The translations under genes and the position numbers were made by a program. DNA of 64,000 bases, from NCBI GenBank assembly GCA_029959195.1, contig CP114118.1:2170001-2234000 (forward strand). The letters run 5' to 3'. The notes beneath the pieces were generated by a model, which saw only the letters and a list, made by a program, of their open reading frames with translations, made no database searches and was not told the origin of the DNA. Below, piece by piece: positions 33,612 through 46,100 of this stretch (its first letter is position 1; each line of letters opens with the position of its first letter). The DNA comes from Dictyophora rubrovolvata (lineage: Eukaryota > Basidiomycota > Agaricomycetes > Phallales > Phallaceae).

Positions 33612-35343
33612 ATGTCTTGTTCAACGCCGTTAGAAAATGAAGACGTTATGCCTCGTAAGTTCGATCGACAAAAACCTAACCGTTAAAGATTAACCTATGA
33701 GGCAGGACGACGGCGGTTCGCTTCCAAAGGGATTTGCGTGAAGTGCAAAACGAATCGTGGAAGACTAATTATTCGCCACGCTGCTTACTGCAAGTACGCC
33801 TGTATATCGTTTTGAAATATCTATTAACATTTAACATCCTTTCAGGGAATGCTTTGAGCCTGTATTGATCGGCAAGTTCCGAGGAATACTGGATCCTACT
33901 ATAAACGTTTCAGATGAAAGTCTTGCTCGTGGGTCGCTAAAAGCACCTGGAAATCTCTTAATAGGATTCTCTGGTGGGATAGGGTCCACGGTTCTGATTG
34001 ATCTCGTGAAACGTTGCTATCTCGCCTCTACGGTTCCTGGCGGGCCTAAAGGTGGTCGCAAGCATCCTCGAAGGAGAGGACGGCCTTGGGAAAGAATCTT
34101 TATATGCTACATCGATTGTAGCACGTGTTATGATGCGAGTTGAGATTATGTTCCAGGATATTCTGAAATTGAAACCAATGGTTTTTATAGACGGAAGATC
34201 GAACGGATGAAGTCAGATCCATCGTCGCGGATTTTGACGAAGATATCCTTTTTCTTCCCCTGCGACTAGATGACTGTTTCCAAGATACAAGCATCATGGT
34301 CGATTTGTCGAATGAAAGTATGTTTGACTACCTCCTTCTGTATAGAGATACATAGGAATATTTAAATCTTTAAACGCCCCTCTAGATCTCCCCATATCTC
34401 ATTCATTCGCGTCCTCGAACTCGCAAACGCTTTTAAAAAACTTTATTGCATCACTTCCAACGCCTTCTTCTCGGGAGAGTGCAATTAAAACCCTTGTGCG
34501 ACTACTTCTTTTAAGGACAGCACGGTCCCATACCTGTTCTCATGTTCTCGTGGGCACCACCCTCACCGCCCTAAGCGTCAATCTTATTACGTCTGTGGCC
34601 AGTGGTTCAGGATTTACAATCGGTCTGGAGAAAGGAGAAGACTGGAAGGGTCAAGACCTGCACACCGTCCGTCTCGTTCTCCCTTTACGAGAAATTTCTA
34701 TGAAAGAATGCGCTGCATATTCACATTGGCGAGACTTGTCTGTGATTCCCAATCGACGGACCCTTCTATCTTCACATTCGCACGCTAAAGAGAGCATAGG
34801 TGGCCTGACGAAAGGTACGCATGTATGACATTCTGATAGGTGTATTCAAATTCTGGTAGATTTCATATATGGGCTGGAACGCAATTATCCCTCGACTGTT
34901 AATGCGATCATTCGCACATGCAACAAGCTAGTATCCAACTCGGCAGGTCTGCGATGTGTGTTATGTGAAAGGTAGAGTTTTCTTCTTTGAGTGGCCTATT
35001 CCGGAGGGGTTGACATTTTGAGCTCAGACCCACGCAAGGCGGCAATCAGGCATGGAAAGAGCGTGTTTCGATTCGCCAATTAAAAGAGGACAGCACAATT
35101 AGCGACGAGAAGTCGGATTCATCTCACTTAGTTCCAAATTTATGCTACTCGTGCAACACGACATTAATTAGTCGAAGCAATCGTAGGAGCGGTAAAACAG
35201 CGGTAAATGGAACAGATAACCGCCATGTCCTCTTGCCATCATGGGTGGATTCTAATCTGAAATCTTGCCTGGCGCGACCAAAAATGGAAGAGCAGATACG
35301 AGAATTTTTGTTAGAGGATTCTCCAGGGGTTGAAATGAATTAA
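33612..35343 (+). CDS. CTU2: Cytoplasmic tRNA 2-thiolation protein 2
   Basis: CTU2/NCS2 works with CTU1/NCS6 to thiolate U34 of Lys, Glu and Gln tRNAs. The ATG at 33612 gives MSCSTPLENEDVMP. The zinc-binding-like segment ICVKCKTNRGRLIIRHAAYC, with ECFEPVLIGKFRGIL, is followed by the nucleotide-alpha-hydrolase region LLIGFSGGIGSTVLIDLVKR. Later exons carry SHTCSHVLVGTTLTALSVNL and TVRLVLPLREISMKECAAYS. A C-terminal cysteine region (LRCVLCE, CYSCNTT) precedes EEQIREFLLEDSPGVEMN and TAA (35341-35343). The PP-loop deviates from the canonical motif (SGGIGST), as expected for the CTU2 partner. It is convergent with ERG28, with only 46 bp between stops. Confidence 0.92.
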
Positions 35344-35389
35344 AATCGGATAGTTGAAGGAGTGATTTATGTTAGATAGTAGACGAGAA

Positions 35390-36025
35390 TTAAATTCGAA
35401 CATAATGATCATGCTGTACAATCATCCAAGTAAGGCTCAATGCTACAAGTTCGGTTCAACATAAATCCCGAAGGGAGCTTAAAATCAACTCACGTGCGAC
35501 AATTAGAGGACCAATTAGACCTCGGCTGAGTTTGGCTGAACGAAAAATTAGCCATTCTGAAACAAAGTGAAGCATTGCAACAACGTATGTCCACATTGCC
35601 AATTCATATACACTGCAACGCGCAATTAGGGCATTGTATATTCCAAAAAAAGTGACATAGGGCGTACGCCTTTTCGTGTATGTAGTACGCGCCGTAAAGT
35701 CGTACTATGGCGGACACGAGTGTCCAGCTAGCAAAGGTGCGAGCCTGTAAACCGGTGACTTGAAGTATTTTTTTACGTGGAATCAAAATATTAAAAAAGG
35801 ACGCAAAACAATTTTTTTTACCTTCTGCCGGCTTACCAGCGTATACCTGTTTTGTTAATGTAGTGCCAAATAAGTTCTGGACGCTATTGAACAACGCCGT
35901 TGCGGCGACAAAAAACTGCCACTTGGGGAGCAAGCCGGACGCAGTTGGTAAAACTGACAATGCCGGATTAAACTGGGAATTAAAAGCATGAGACCTCGCA
36001 TTCTGGACTCACGAGAACCGAGCAT
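35390..36025 (-). CDS. ERG28: Ergosterol biosynthesis scaffold ERG28
   Basis: ERG28 is an ER membrane protein that holds the C-4 demethylation enzymes together in sterol synthesis. The start at 36025 gives MLGS, joined by a 61-nt intron to LLPTASGLLPKWQFFVAATA. The family blocks FNSVQNLFGTTLTKQVY, LQARTFASWTLVSAIVRLYG and YIHEKA follow. The next exon is VYELAMWTYVVAMLHFVSEW and LIFRSAKLSRGLIGPLIVA, and the last reads PLSLTWMIVQHDHYVRI with TAA at 35392-35390. Four hydrophobic segments match the family. A frame running upstream of LPTASG begins at TTG and is not the start. All splice ends are GT-AG with frame kept. Confidence 0.9.
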
Positions 36026-36072
36026 GTTGCTGTAAGTACCTTCAAGTTCGTTGGCGTCGGACGTCACGCATC

Positions 36073-36085
36073 ACGCGTAACGCGT
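36073..36085. promoter_or_regulatory. Tandem ACGCGT pair upstream of ERG28
   Basis: Two ACGCGT cores (36073-36078 and 36080-36085) are separated by one base, about 50-60 bp upstream of the ERG28 ATG. The same arrangement occurs at 62418-62430. Binding by an MBF-type factor is inferred, not shown. Confidence 0.45.
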
Positions 36086-36428
36086 GGCAATTAGGCCCGT
36101 GGCCGCTCGTCCGGCAATTGAACTCGTCGCTGAAAGCACGATGCTGTTTCGGATTCACTCCTGAGTAACTTCGGCGGATAACGTCCTGACATGAATTGAT
36201 TTGGTGAGAATTCTGACCAAAGGACAGCAAGGACGGCGGTCGTTCTCGAAATAACCTAAGCAGGCTGTTAGTATGATTGATGTGCTAAGATGAACAAGCG
36301 GCGGACTTCCAAAATAGCCCTTGCTTTCAATCCTCCCTCTATCTTCACAAGCCAGAAGTCGATTTTCGAACTTTGTTGGTTTCTTTGTGAATTATTTTAC
36401 TCCATTTTGGGTTTTTTTTTCTGGCAGA

Positions 36429-37685
36429 ATGGATGCATTGGATTCACATCCAAATGCACAAGCAGGCCCGTCGAATTTCCCTCCCATTTTCCCAGCGCCA
36501 CAGTGTAAGCTCAATAACCTCTTTGTTCCGAGTAGCATTTATTTCGCTTGCAATAATGTTGTGATCTTTAGCACTCTCCCGCCCGAAACAATACTTGCAT
36601 TGCACTCAAGATCTTCTCGGTGTGTTCGGACTGCTCCCTGCATACGACAAGCATGTGAGACCACACTTGCGCCTCCCATCGGATCAAGACCAGCCAACGG
36701 GTAAAGGCAAGGAGAAAGAAGGTGTTGTTGTTACTCCTGCAAAAGAAGGCGAAGAGGAGGGAGAGGCTGGTGAAAAGAAAAAGAAAAAGGACAATTACAA
36801 ACATCTCATTAAAGGAATACCTGGTGCGGTTACATGGCTAAAATCTGGTTGTGTCTATCCTAAATCAATATTTAAGGAAAGCATCCAATGAAAAAGGATC
36901 AATATCTTCAAGATCTACTGAAAGCTCCCCCGAAACAAAAAGCACACATACAACTTTTTGATCAGAAAACTCTACGCGAAGCTTTTTATGTTTCTCCGAC
37001 TGGTCTTCCGACTTACAACAAAGCCTCCATTGAGGGCGCGGATCCGAAAGAGAAAGAAGCTAAGCGCTTGAAGGTATTACGTCTCGGTCCTGGAAATTTC
37101 TTTTGTTCAGTTCTTTTTTTTTCCAGCGGGAACGCCGGAAAGCCGAAAAGGAAGAGCGTCAGAAACAGCAGCAGGCTCAGATGTCTGGTTCGGCGGCCTC
37201 AACACCAGCTGTCACTTCGATATCAACCCCGCGAGCGGCTGGCACACCCGGTCCAGTTGCTCGCAATCCGACAGGAACACCGCTAACTAAACCAAAGCCA
37301 CTTAACCGACCGTCACCTCACCCCGGCACAATTCCAGGACGAGCAACTCCCGGCCCGACAGTCTCGACTCCAATTGTATCGACCGCGAAACCTTCGCAAA
37401 CAAATGGTGTTATCATGGCTACACCATCACCGGTTGCAACAGTGCCTGATCAGAGAGGAGTGAAAAGAGAATTGGATTTGCAACCTTTGTTTCAATCTCA
37501 ATTGCCAACACCAGACTCATCAATGTCGAACGGTCAACCCCGACCACCAAAGAAACGGCGATTGGTATGCTTCTTCTTATCCGTAATGATTTCCTTAATT
37601 CAGTTATGATGTGTATCAGGGATCGGGAACCCCTCAACCAGTACCACCCTTACCCTTACAACAACCAACTCCCCACGGAACATGA
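36429..37685 (+). CDS. MED19: Mediator complex subunit MED19 (Rox3)
   Basis: MED19 is a head/hook-region Mediator subunit linking transcription factors to RNA polymerase II. The ATG at 36429 gives MDALDSHPNAQAGPSNFPPI. Spliced exons then read TLPPETILHCTQDLLGVFGL and LLPAYDKHVRPHL, the conserved N-terminal Med19 core. A Lys/Glu-rich stretch (EKKKKKDNYKHLIKGIPG) leads to KKDQYLQDLLKAPPKQK, the hallmark block of fungal Med19. The C-terminal half is Pro/Thr/Ser-rich and disordered, ending with the basic patch PRPPKKRRL joined to GSGTPQPVPPLPLQQPTPHG and TGA (37683-37685). It is divergent from ERG28. Confidence 0.88.
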
Positions 37686-38104
37686 CGCATGACGTGTAGC
37701 GCATTTTCCCCCCTCCTTCATTAGTCCATCAACATTGATATCATATTCTTCTCGCTGTTTCATGCACTCTCCGCGGAACCGATTTGGCCACTAGTACAGC
37801 ATTTTTCCACCACATTTGTCAACTCTGCATCTGACATTTTCCTTCGGCATAGTTTTTTTTTTTTTCATTTCTTTCTCCCGACAAACCTTATCAATTGTAA
37901 TTTTGCCGCATTCAAAGTAATATCTCCGACATTAAATGTAATAAAGGGAGCAAATCATTGTCTCAATATGAATTTAATTCATATCAAACTAAAAGTGCTT
38001 CTGTTTGGCTTCCGGTAAGTAGATAAGATAGCATAATAAAAATCGTGAATGATGGTCGTAATGGGTCGTGACGAAATAATACAAAAGTACAAATACAAAG
38101 GTTA
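37686..38104. other. Convergent intergenic region
   Basis: About 420 bp lie between MED19 (+) and the BAR-like gene (-). It contains a run of about twelve T near 37853-37864 and otherwise looks like two 3' UTRs. No gene is supported. Confidence 0.55.
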
Positions 38105-40860
38105 TTAGTGCATAAACATCTTCGTGAAAAAGTCTTGGCTCTTCGTGCCACGATGTCGACCATCACGCGAGTCTGGGTCTTGGGTATTCACAGCTACCTT
38201 CGTGTGAAGATCTCGATTCTTCGTGTTGTCAAAACTACGACGCCGTCCACCACGCGCGGGGTCTTCTGGAGGCACACTCATATGTACAATGTTGGGACTT
38301 GAAATATTCCCAATAGACATTCCTAAGCTCCTTCCTGGATGTCCCAAATAGGTTGAAGGCCCAGCACTTAGTCGTCTCCCACTATCTACGCCAGGCCGCC
38401 GTAGCGGACTTGGAAGAGGTTGATTAGACCCCTGACGACTAACATTGGTTGTGTACAGCTGAGAACATCTCATGCATTCACAATCGGATGGGTGGTCTTC
38501 AGGTGTAATCGCTTGATGAGAGCTGAAGGGGCGTGGGGACTCGGTAAATCTTCTGCCATAGGACTCGGAAGTGACATCTGCAACGACAGACTCCCTCATT
38601 GATAATAATCTTTCTCGTTCTACTTCGAGTCGTCGCTCCTGTTCCAACAATAGAGCCTCTCGCGCACGTAGTTCTTGTGGTGCGTTACCATAAGTTCGAA
38701 CCCCCATCTCATCGTAATATGCCGAGTCGGATCGGGGCATCTGAAGGCGTTCCTCGAGAGCTCTACGGGGATATCCTCCATCCCGATCTTGCAACGTCAC
38801 CCCGCTGTATCTCAAGACTTCATCTTCATGCTCAGAAAGAGGTCCTTGCTCCATTACCTGTCTGTAAGACTCGGGCGAAGGTTTGTTTGCAACGGTCCTG
38901 CTAAATTTGTGACTACCAAGACCATACCGTTCTTGAAACGTTGGAAAATGATCGCTATGAGCTAATCCGGCTTGTAACGATGTTGGACTATTAGCCTCGA
39001 GTGGGGGAGATGTATAACGAGTTGCAAGCTCAGAGGCTCTTTGACTAGAACGAGGAAGATCGCGAGATGTTTGACTAAGCGAAGCATCCTATTGAATTGA
39101 TTTCGCCACAGTCAGTTAGTTCGTATCCTGGTATTTCACTTGTGAAGGTGGGGATCGTATATACATACCGTCATTCTTGAGTCATATCGATCCCTCATCG
39201 CTGCTACTCTATTAGTCAGAGAGTCCGTGCCTTGCATTCTTTCCAAATCGACCCGACGAATTGCCTTTGGAGAGGGCAATGGTAGTGGTCTGGACTGTTT
39301 TGCAAGCGCAGCCGCCTCGATAGGCTCAATCGTTGCTCTGGCCGTTAAGGATGGAGGGGGCTGAGGTTTCTGTGCTCCGTTCTTAAAGGGGAGCGGAGTC
39401 ACAGGAGGTGCATTTGAGACTTGACTTTGAGGACTAGAATGCTTGGAGCTAGATTCCGAACTGGGTTCTCTCGTCGATTGCTGTTCTGACTAAAGGGGTA
39501 TGAGGGAAAGCACTTGGATAGAGGAATTAGAAGCACAGGACATACAAACTGTTCAGATTGTTCAGGCTCTTCTGTGATAGGTCCAGATCTATGGTCTAGT
39601 GGAGATGGAGACCGTTGCGTCACGGGCGGGTCAGAAGAAATTGTGTTAACAGGTGTAGAGGCCGGGGAAGGCCGCTTATTGGAGTCCTTACACCCAGAAG
39701 CAGACAAGAGAGTCCGTTTGGGAGATTGGGATATCTCCCGCTTTGGTGGGCTGTCTATTACTTGAAGAGTATTAGATCGTGAGCGAGCTGTATTCTGGGG
39801 TGGAGAAATTGTATCAAAAGTGGGTTCAGAAGGTATTGATGTTGGTGGTGAACCATAAAACAGATCTGGGCCAACTTCTTGCTTTGTCTTGGTTGACTCA
39901 TCATTTGAAAGAGTTGCTTTATCCAAAGTCTCGTCAGGCAAATCAGCCGGAAGGTCACCATTCCAGCCTCCTTCACAGAGCACTCGACATTCCCCAATAC
40001 CGCCCACAAATGGCGCAAATTTGCGTACGTGTTCGCAAGCACGACCCCATTCTGTTTCAGCGAGTCTAGATACAGATGCCGCTATTTGAGATATCAACGT
40101 CGTGTGTCGATGAGTTACGAATGTGGCATGGGTCCTTGCAGAGAATGTAATTAAAATTAACTATCTATAGATTGGTTAGAATGACGCACTGTTTGTCTTG
40201 GGTCATTTCTGGACCAAGAGTGTTCAAGATAGCCAGGTAGCGGCTATGCTCTTCTGATAAATCTGCATCCTTTCGTTTAGATTTCTTCTCATACGCTTGA
40301 CCTATAGATATGTTATGGATAACTAGTTCTCATAAGCACGGTTCACACCGACCAGCTTGCTTCAATTTTGCACTAGCATTCGCCAACCGTTCATCATGAG
40401 CTTTCTCTTCCTTCTACACATGTAGTTTCTTGAGCGTCCAATAAACAAAATCTTCGCTATTAGAGGACTAACCGCTAGTCTCTTAAACCATTTCTTAATA
40501 TCATCCGCTAATGTGTCTACTTCCTTATCGGCGATCTTCACAAACTTGGTATCAACTTCGTACAACGCTTCAAATATGATTGCACTGGCATTCAAAGCGT
40601 TGGCTTTAGAAAATCATAGCAATAATCCAGTTCGTGTTTGTTAACTTTTTCTAGAAATTTCCATGTAGCTTACCAGGAATTCCGTTAGTGCCTTTGATGA
40701 CGGCGGTCTCTCTTAGTGCTTTGGCGAGTTTCTTATTGATCGAGACAAGAGAGTTGAGCGTTTCAGTGTAAGTTACTAATATGGACGCAACACTTTCGAG
40801 GGACTTGCAGGATTTATGAATATCCCCTCGGTCTATAAGGGAAGGAGTGGTGGTAGCCAT
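38105..40860 (-). CDS. IVY1-like BAR/IMD-domain protein
   Basis: This is probably a membrane-curvature adaptor. The ATG at 40860 gives MATTTPSLIDRGDIHKSCKS, then LVSINKKLAKALRETAVIKG. The following exons form a long helical segment (SAIIFEALYEVDTKFVKIAD, ADDIKKWFKRLAKEEKAHDE, KLKQAGQAYEKKSKRKDADL) and SEEHSRYLAILNTLGPEM. This resembles the antiparallel helices of fungal Ivy1-type BAR/IMD proteins. The C-terminal two thirds is disordered, with Ser/Pro-rich segments (PPKREISQSPKRTLLSASG). A Glu/Arg helix (REALLLEQERRLEVERERLL) precedes the tail ending DFFTKMFMH. Yeast Ivy1 binds Vps33 and Ypt7 on the vacuole; the same role here is inference. The stop is at 38107-38105. Confidence 0.7.
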
Positions 40861-41097
40861 GAGAACTTAGACTGAATGCTAAAGCGCTCCGTAGTTTAAC
40901 CAAATAAATATTCAAGTGCTATAAATAGCCAAGACGGCCTTTAGATTTCTTTGAGACTATATTACAAGTGGAAAGAATAAAACAGACAAGGTCGACAAGA
41001 AAAGAGGACATAAAGTGTGCGTACTGTATCGCTATTAATGCTGGCCAAAAAAAAGTCAAGTCTTAAAACGAGAAAGCAAGAAGGGAAAAAATCCAAT

Positions 41098-42877
41098 TTA
41101 ATTCTGTTTCTTTCTCCAAGATGAGAAGCTCAGCACACCAACAACACCGACAGCGAGAACAGCGCCGATGACGCTTGGCAAATAAAAGTACCACATATCG
41201 TTCTCTTCTGATTCGACGTAAGGATCAACCAAATCTTTTGCCTTTTGCAATCGTTTAACTGGTGAATTTTGCAACTCGTGGTGATCCTCAATGCTACCTT
41301 TCTCTCGCAAAGTGGGTCTGGATACGCCTTCCTTGGTCTGATGTTCGTTGTTTTTCAATTCTTCGTTGTCAGATGGTAACACAGGAATCTCAAGAGTGGG
41401 ATCCAATACTTGAGCGCGACTGAAGAAACGCCGAGCAGCTTCTCTATCCTTTCTCCACGTTTCTGTTCCAGTCTCTCGTGTAGATGGGTGTATGAAGGGT
41501 TCGGATGTCCGAATGGAGGATAAAGCAATGGGTGTAGATGATGCCAATATTAAAGATGCAGAGCCTTCCAAATAAAGCTGACCAGCTTCGAGGTATAGCT
41601 GAGCCAACCCAACAGAACCACCAATTCGATTTATATAGTATGGTTGTGTATCCCGAATATTGTCGGGTAAATCATTCTCTGGAAGTGGGATATAGTTTGT
41701 AACAAGCCTCAGTGTGGACACTGGGGTGCGTGTTTGGTGCCATGCCCGTCTAGAAAATTATCCATATACGCCTAAAGATGATTTTTCTAAAAAGACACTC
41801 ACACTAAGTACTCGAAAGCATCTACGCGCTCCTGACGAATATCGAGCAAGTCCAAAGCCATTAAGCTTAAACTGGTAGAATCCATGTTATAGCGCTCCTC
41901 GTTGTTTCGCAATTCGAGATCTCTCCATCGTTCCGGTAGAGGAACCAGTGGCGACAAAGACGGCGGCACAGGACCGATAATAAGAGAAGGCCAAATGACC
42001 GACTGACCTAGGGAAGCAATTTGATATACATACGTAAAGATGTGCAAATACAAAAGGTTAGCGTACTCTTCTCCAAATGCAAAGTAAGTAAGCGACCGGA
42101 GCGCCCCGAATGAGGAAGTGACTCGGTAGACGAATACGAAGACGTAACTGATGGTCCAATTTGAGAGGAGAAAATACCGGGTATTTGTGGCATAACAAAG
42201 TCATCACGTTGGCGTGAGCTTAGACCCCTTTCGTCCGTAGAAGGGGAGGACAGGGCAGGGGAATGAACAAGATCCGCATAGTCGTCAGATTCCAACTCAC
42301 GGCCGCTTTCCAAGGAAACGGTAAAAGAGGATAGATCATGATCGGAAACGACTGCAAACGAAGAGCGAGAAGATGTTGAGGATATCGTACGCCCTCGACG
42401 AGTAGACCGGGGTTCGAGCTGCCAAGAAGAGTTCGTTGTATCTACAGCACCGTAGAGTTGACCCTGAGTAATATATATAAGCGTGATGAACACACGCTGG
42501 ATAGCAGGCTAATTTTATTGCCAACCTTGACTATTGCAGGTTGCCCCCTTACTCCAGCCACAAGATAGTCCTGTTCGATTATTACCTAGCTAAACTGTCA
42601 GCGGGGAAAAGGAAGTCTGTGGTATCGAATGTCGTTACAGAGATATCTTCAGGAAGTGCTTCGTATGGAACAATAAGAAGCACTGTAGCCTAGTAAAAGG
42701 CACAAGTGTCAACGTTGTCGTATGAGATGTTGGCAACTTGGGATGAGAAAGAGGATACCTGATCATGCGACTGCGAAGCGAGTATCAATTAGAGAAACAA
42801 AGATCAGCTCTTCTTGCAAGGTAAATACAAACCTGATGCCATGAATAGCGTTGCAGTCTTTCGAATGAGGTAGTCAT
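41098..42877 (-). CDS. CS-domain (p23/NudC-like) tail-anchored protein
   Basis: The function is unknown. The ATG at 42877 gives MTTSFERLQRYSWHQ, joined to SHDQ and ATVLLIVPYEALPEDIS. A 53-nt intron with a CTGAC branch then joins VIIEQDYLVAGVRGQPAIVK and GQLYGAVDTTNSSWQLEP. This is a CS fold (co-chaperone-like) interrupted by a Ser-rich loop; its end reads RLLTLHLEKSQSVIWPSLII. The middle contains helical repeats (SVGLAQLYLEAGQLYLEGSA). The C-terminus has one membrane segment (YLPSVIGAVLAVGVVGVLSF) with a short basic tail (SSWRKKQN), so it is probably tail-anchored in ER, mitochondria or peroxisome. The stop is at 41100-41098. Confidence 0.75.
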
Positions 42878-43190
42878 ATATGGGAAAGAGGAGATTAACC
42901 TCAGCTATGCACTTTTGGCTTGACGGCGCGCGGTTATTACCGGCGCGCGTCACAAATTAGGCGCGTCACCAGCCTGCCCATCACGTATCGCAACTTGAAC
43001 TCGCGACTCAGCCTCAGGAATGTTTGATGAATTATAAAAAAGAAAATCTTCATTCGTATTAATGCAGTTACTCCTACTAGTAGGAAGCTTCTCTTCAGAT
43101 ACTAATTACGCCCCCATTAAGAAGGAAAGACAGTTCAAAGTTACTAGAAGATCGAAGTTTGAGAGAAAAAAAAAGATATCAGTTATAATG
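42878..43190. other. Promoter region of the CS-domain gene
   Basis: About 310 bp separate two minus-strand genes. A GC-rich patch with repeated GGCGCGCG and GGCGCGTCAC strings lies at about 42922-42968, about 50-90 bp upstream of the CS gene start, and could be a regulator site. No coding frame is supported. Confidence 0.4.
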
Positions 43191-46100
43191 TTAATATATG
43201 CTCTCAGCCTCAGCTTTCTCCCTAGCCGCATTGGCTATCTTCCGCAAGCGATCCTTCTCGGCTTCCATATGCTGAAATACCAAACCATCCCACTTCCGAA
43301 GTGCCTCATGTTGAATACTTGGTCGCCCTAACGAAGAAGTCGAGCTATTAATCGAAGGAAGACTGCGCTGGAAGGCAAGTCTGCTATGCGTGACGGGCTC
43401 CGACTCGACACTACCGTGCCCATGATCAGAAGACGGTTCAGTACTAGAGGACATAAACGCAAATGTTGAACCGGGAGGATATCGTGTCGGGTCGAATCCA
43501 TGACTAATTACAGAAGGCGCGGTGGACGGCTTATTTTTGTAACGATTGAGAAATGGGTTTTTACGAGTCTTGAATTGCGACAGCAAACCACTGCTCGATA
43601 CAGGCGGCCCAGTAAATGAAGAATTTGAAACAGGCTTCTTGCGGTCCAGCAAATCGTACGGACGAACGAATGACACCAATGAGGCGGTGTCTGATTTATC
43701 CTTGCTCATCCCCCGGGATAAAGGTAATTGAGGCTGAGACGCATTCCGGAACTGCGTTGCAAATGCTGGTATCGTCGGACGGGTCGCATTAAAGCTCTTC
43801 CTTTCAAACGGTTGCTGCTGTCTTTGTGATACAGTTTTCGTCTCCTCGTAGAAAACGGTCTGATCATCAGTGGGTTCATCAATATCAATATCAGATTCTG
43901 ATGTAGTGTCATCTGCACTATTGAGAAAAGATTGACGCTGAACATTATCAAAGAACGAGATGGGTGCAAGTGCCTCTGGATCTTGTCCCATAGACGTTCC
44001 AACAGCGGTAGACGTTGTCAACTCGAACTCAGTCTCTGAAGAAACCAACGGCAATCTCGTTTGAGTCGAGAGGTATGATTGCGACTGCGATACGAGCGAG
44101 GGCGGTTTCGCAGACATCACTTCCGGACCATAGAGAGTATGGTCAAGGGGCGAAGGGTAGCCTCGGATGGATGGTGCTTGTGAATCAGCACCTGGTGAAT
44201 GCGCCCGATTGCTGCCCATCATTGACAAATGCTCCATAGGATCACCTGTGATATCAACCTCGATGGACTCACGAACGGTAGCCTGACGAGATGGCGCATT
44301 CGAAACTGATGTGGAAGACCAACGAAAACCAAACGTAGAAGAAGCTCTCGCAGGGCGAGGTATAACGTCTGGGCTAAGGACACGACTCGCTCCAAACGAA
44401 TCAAACGAAGGACGACTATCTCCATGGTCTCGCATAGACTGGTTTTCCGCGGACCACTGATCTAGACTATTTCCATCATCATATATATAAGGGTGTTGGC
44501 TATGCGGTGGGACGGCGTCGTACATATCATCGTCTGCTTGGGATATAGTAGCATAGCTAGACGCGTTGGAATGAACGACCGACACAACACCATGAGGTGT
44601 CTGTAAAATTAGGGATGGTGCAGCATGACCGTTACTTCCAAGACTAACAACACTGTTATTGTTGGCCGAGGAGTGTTGGTCATCTACCTCCACACCGGTT
44701 TCGTGCATATCGGAAAGAAGAGGGCTGGAAAGCGATTTCTTGATGGTCGCCTGTCCGGGGAGGAACTCCTGGGACACATCGTCTAATGTTGTCAAAGTCG
44801 GTCTCGGTTTATTATCATATTTTTTGGGCGAGCCAGTCGACAAAGGTGTCGCTGGTGCCGATTGAGATGAATATATAGGCGTTGGCGAAGCCGACGAAGA
44901 GATGCTCGAAAATACAGATGGGTGAATTCGTAACCCGTGCTGTCGATGAAAAGCATCCACGTCCAGTGTCTCCATACTAGGCACAATGGGTTGACCCAGT
45001 AGCAGGGGAGTCGGTGCAGGCATAGCACTTTGTCTGGTCAAAGGATTGGTTGGGAGAGGTGGGTGCTCTTCGTTGGATGAAAGGTTTGCAGAAAATTTCG
45101 CCAAGCTGACAACACCAATTTCTTTACGCCATAGGGTCCCTTTACCTCGCGGGGTTGCAAAGCTACTGGAATATATGCTATCGTCGCTACTGGGTCGAGG
45201 TGGGAGGGCGAATGTCATGTCCTGTGTACTCCGGTTTGATTGATTGGGTTCACTGGTTGTACCCGAACTAAGACTTAAATCGACAGCCTGTTCTAGCAAG
45301 GCCCTACGCCACACTCGTTCTTGCGAATCCATCAACATGGTCGTTCTTTGTGACGCAGTAGGACTCCACGGCTCTCCCGGCGGAACAAACTGGTCAAGCT
45401 CAGCCTTACCAGTGATACCGGCGGTATCAAGCCCCAACTTTGCGTATGAAGGGTAATGAGTTGGTGGTGGTATATCATACTGTGTGGTCGGGTCGATGAA
45501 AAATGAGTCTGTGGCTTTGGGTTGAGTCCGTGGTGTCGGTAACGAAGTTGAGCGGTACGGCTGGCGAACGACGGGAACAGGCAAATCGTCAACAGTTTCC
45601 CGAACGACAACTACGCGATTTCTACTCGTATCGTCTACGACCGACAGATCTAAATCCTCACCCAGTCGTGCCCCTTTAAAGCGGGTATCAAAAGGTGTCG
45701 CTGGTATATCGTTCACAAGGGCAGGCCTTTTTGCGTTCAAAGAAGCAGTATTTGGTTCGGGTGTTTTTCTGTCTTTCCGTTTGCCAACACGGAAAAAATC
45801 TTTGAAGGTGCTCGGGGGAGACGGTTTCGGGGAAAGGTATATAGGCGACAGCTCGGGTTTGGTATGCGCAGGGGGAAGATAATAACTATTATTAACGAGA
45901 AGGCGTAATCGTGCATTGACATCGTCCGGATCCAGATCCAGAGCGGGACTGTAGGAAGTACTAGGCTTTGTCAGTTGTCCGGGAGGTAATGCCGGCGAAG
46001 GTGTCCGAGATGGTTCTGGGGATGGAGATGACGAGCGAGAAGAATGGGAGGAAGACGGTGGATATGCAGAAGTGGTTGTGCCTTGAGAGTTATGGGGAAC

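Noticed and set aside
35604-35960. ERG28 starting at 35960
   Set aside because: The codon is TTG and the frame is intron sequence before LPTASG; splicing from ATG at 36025 (MLGS) with a 61-nt intron keeps frame.
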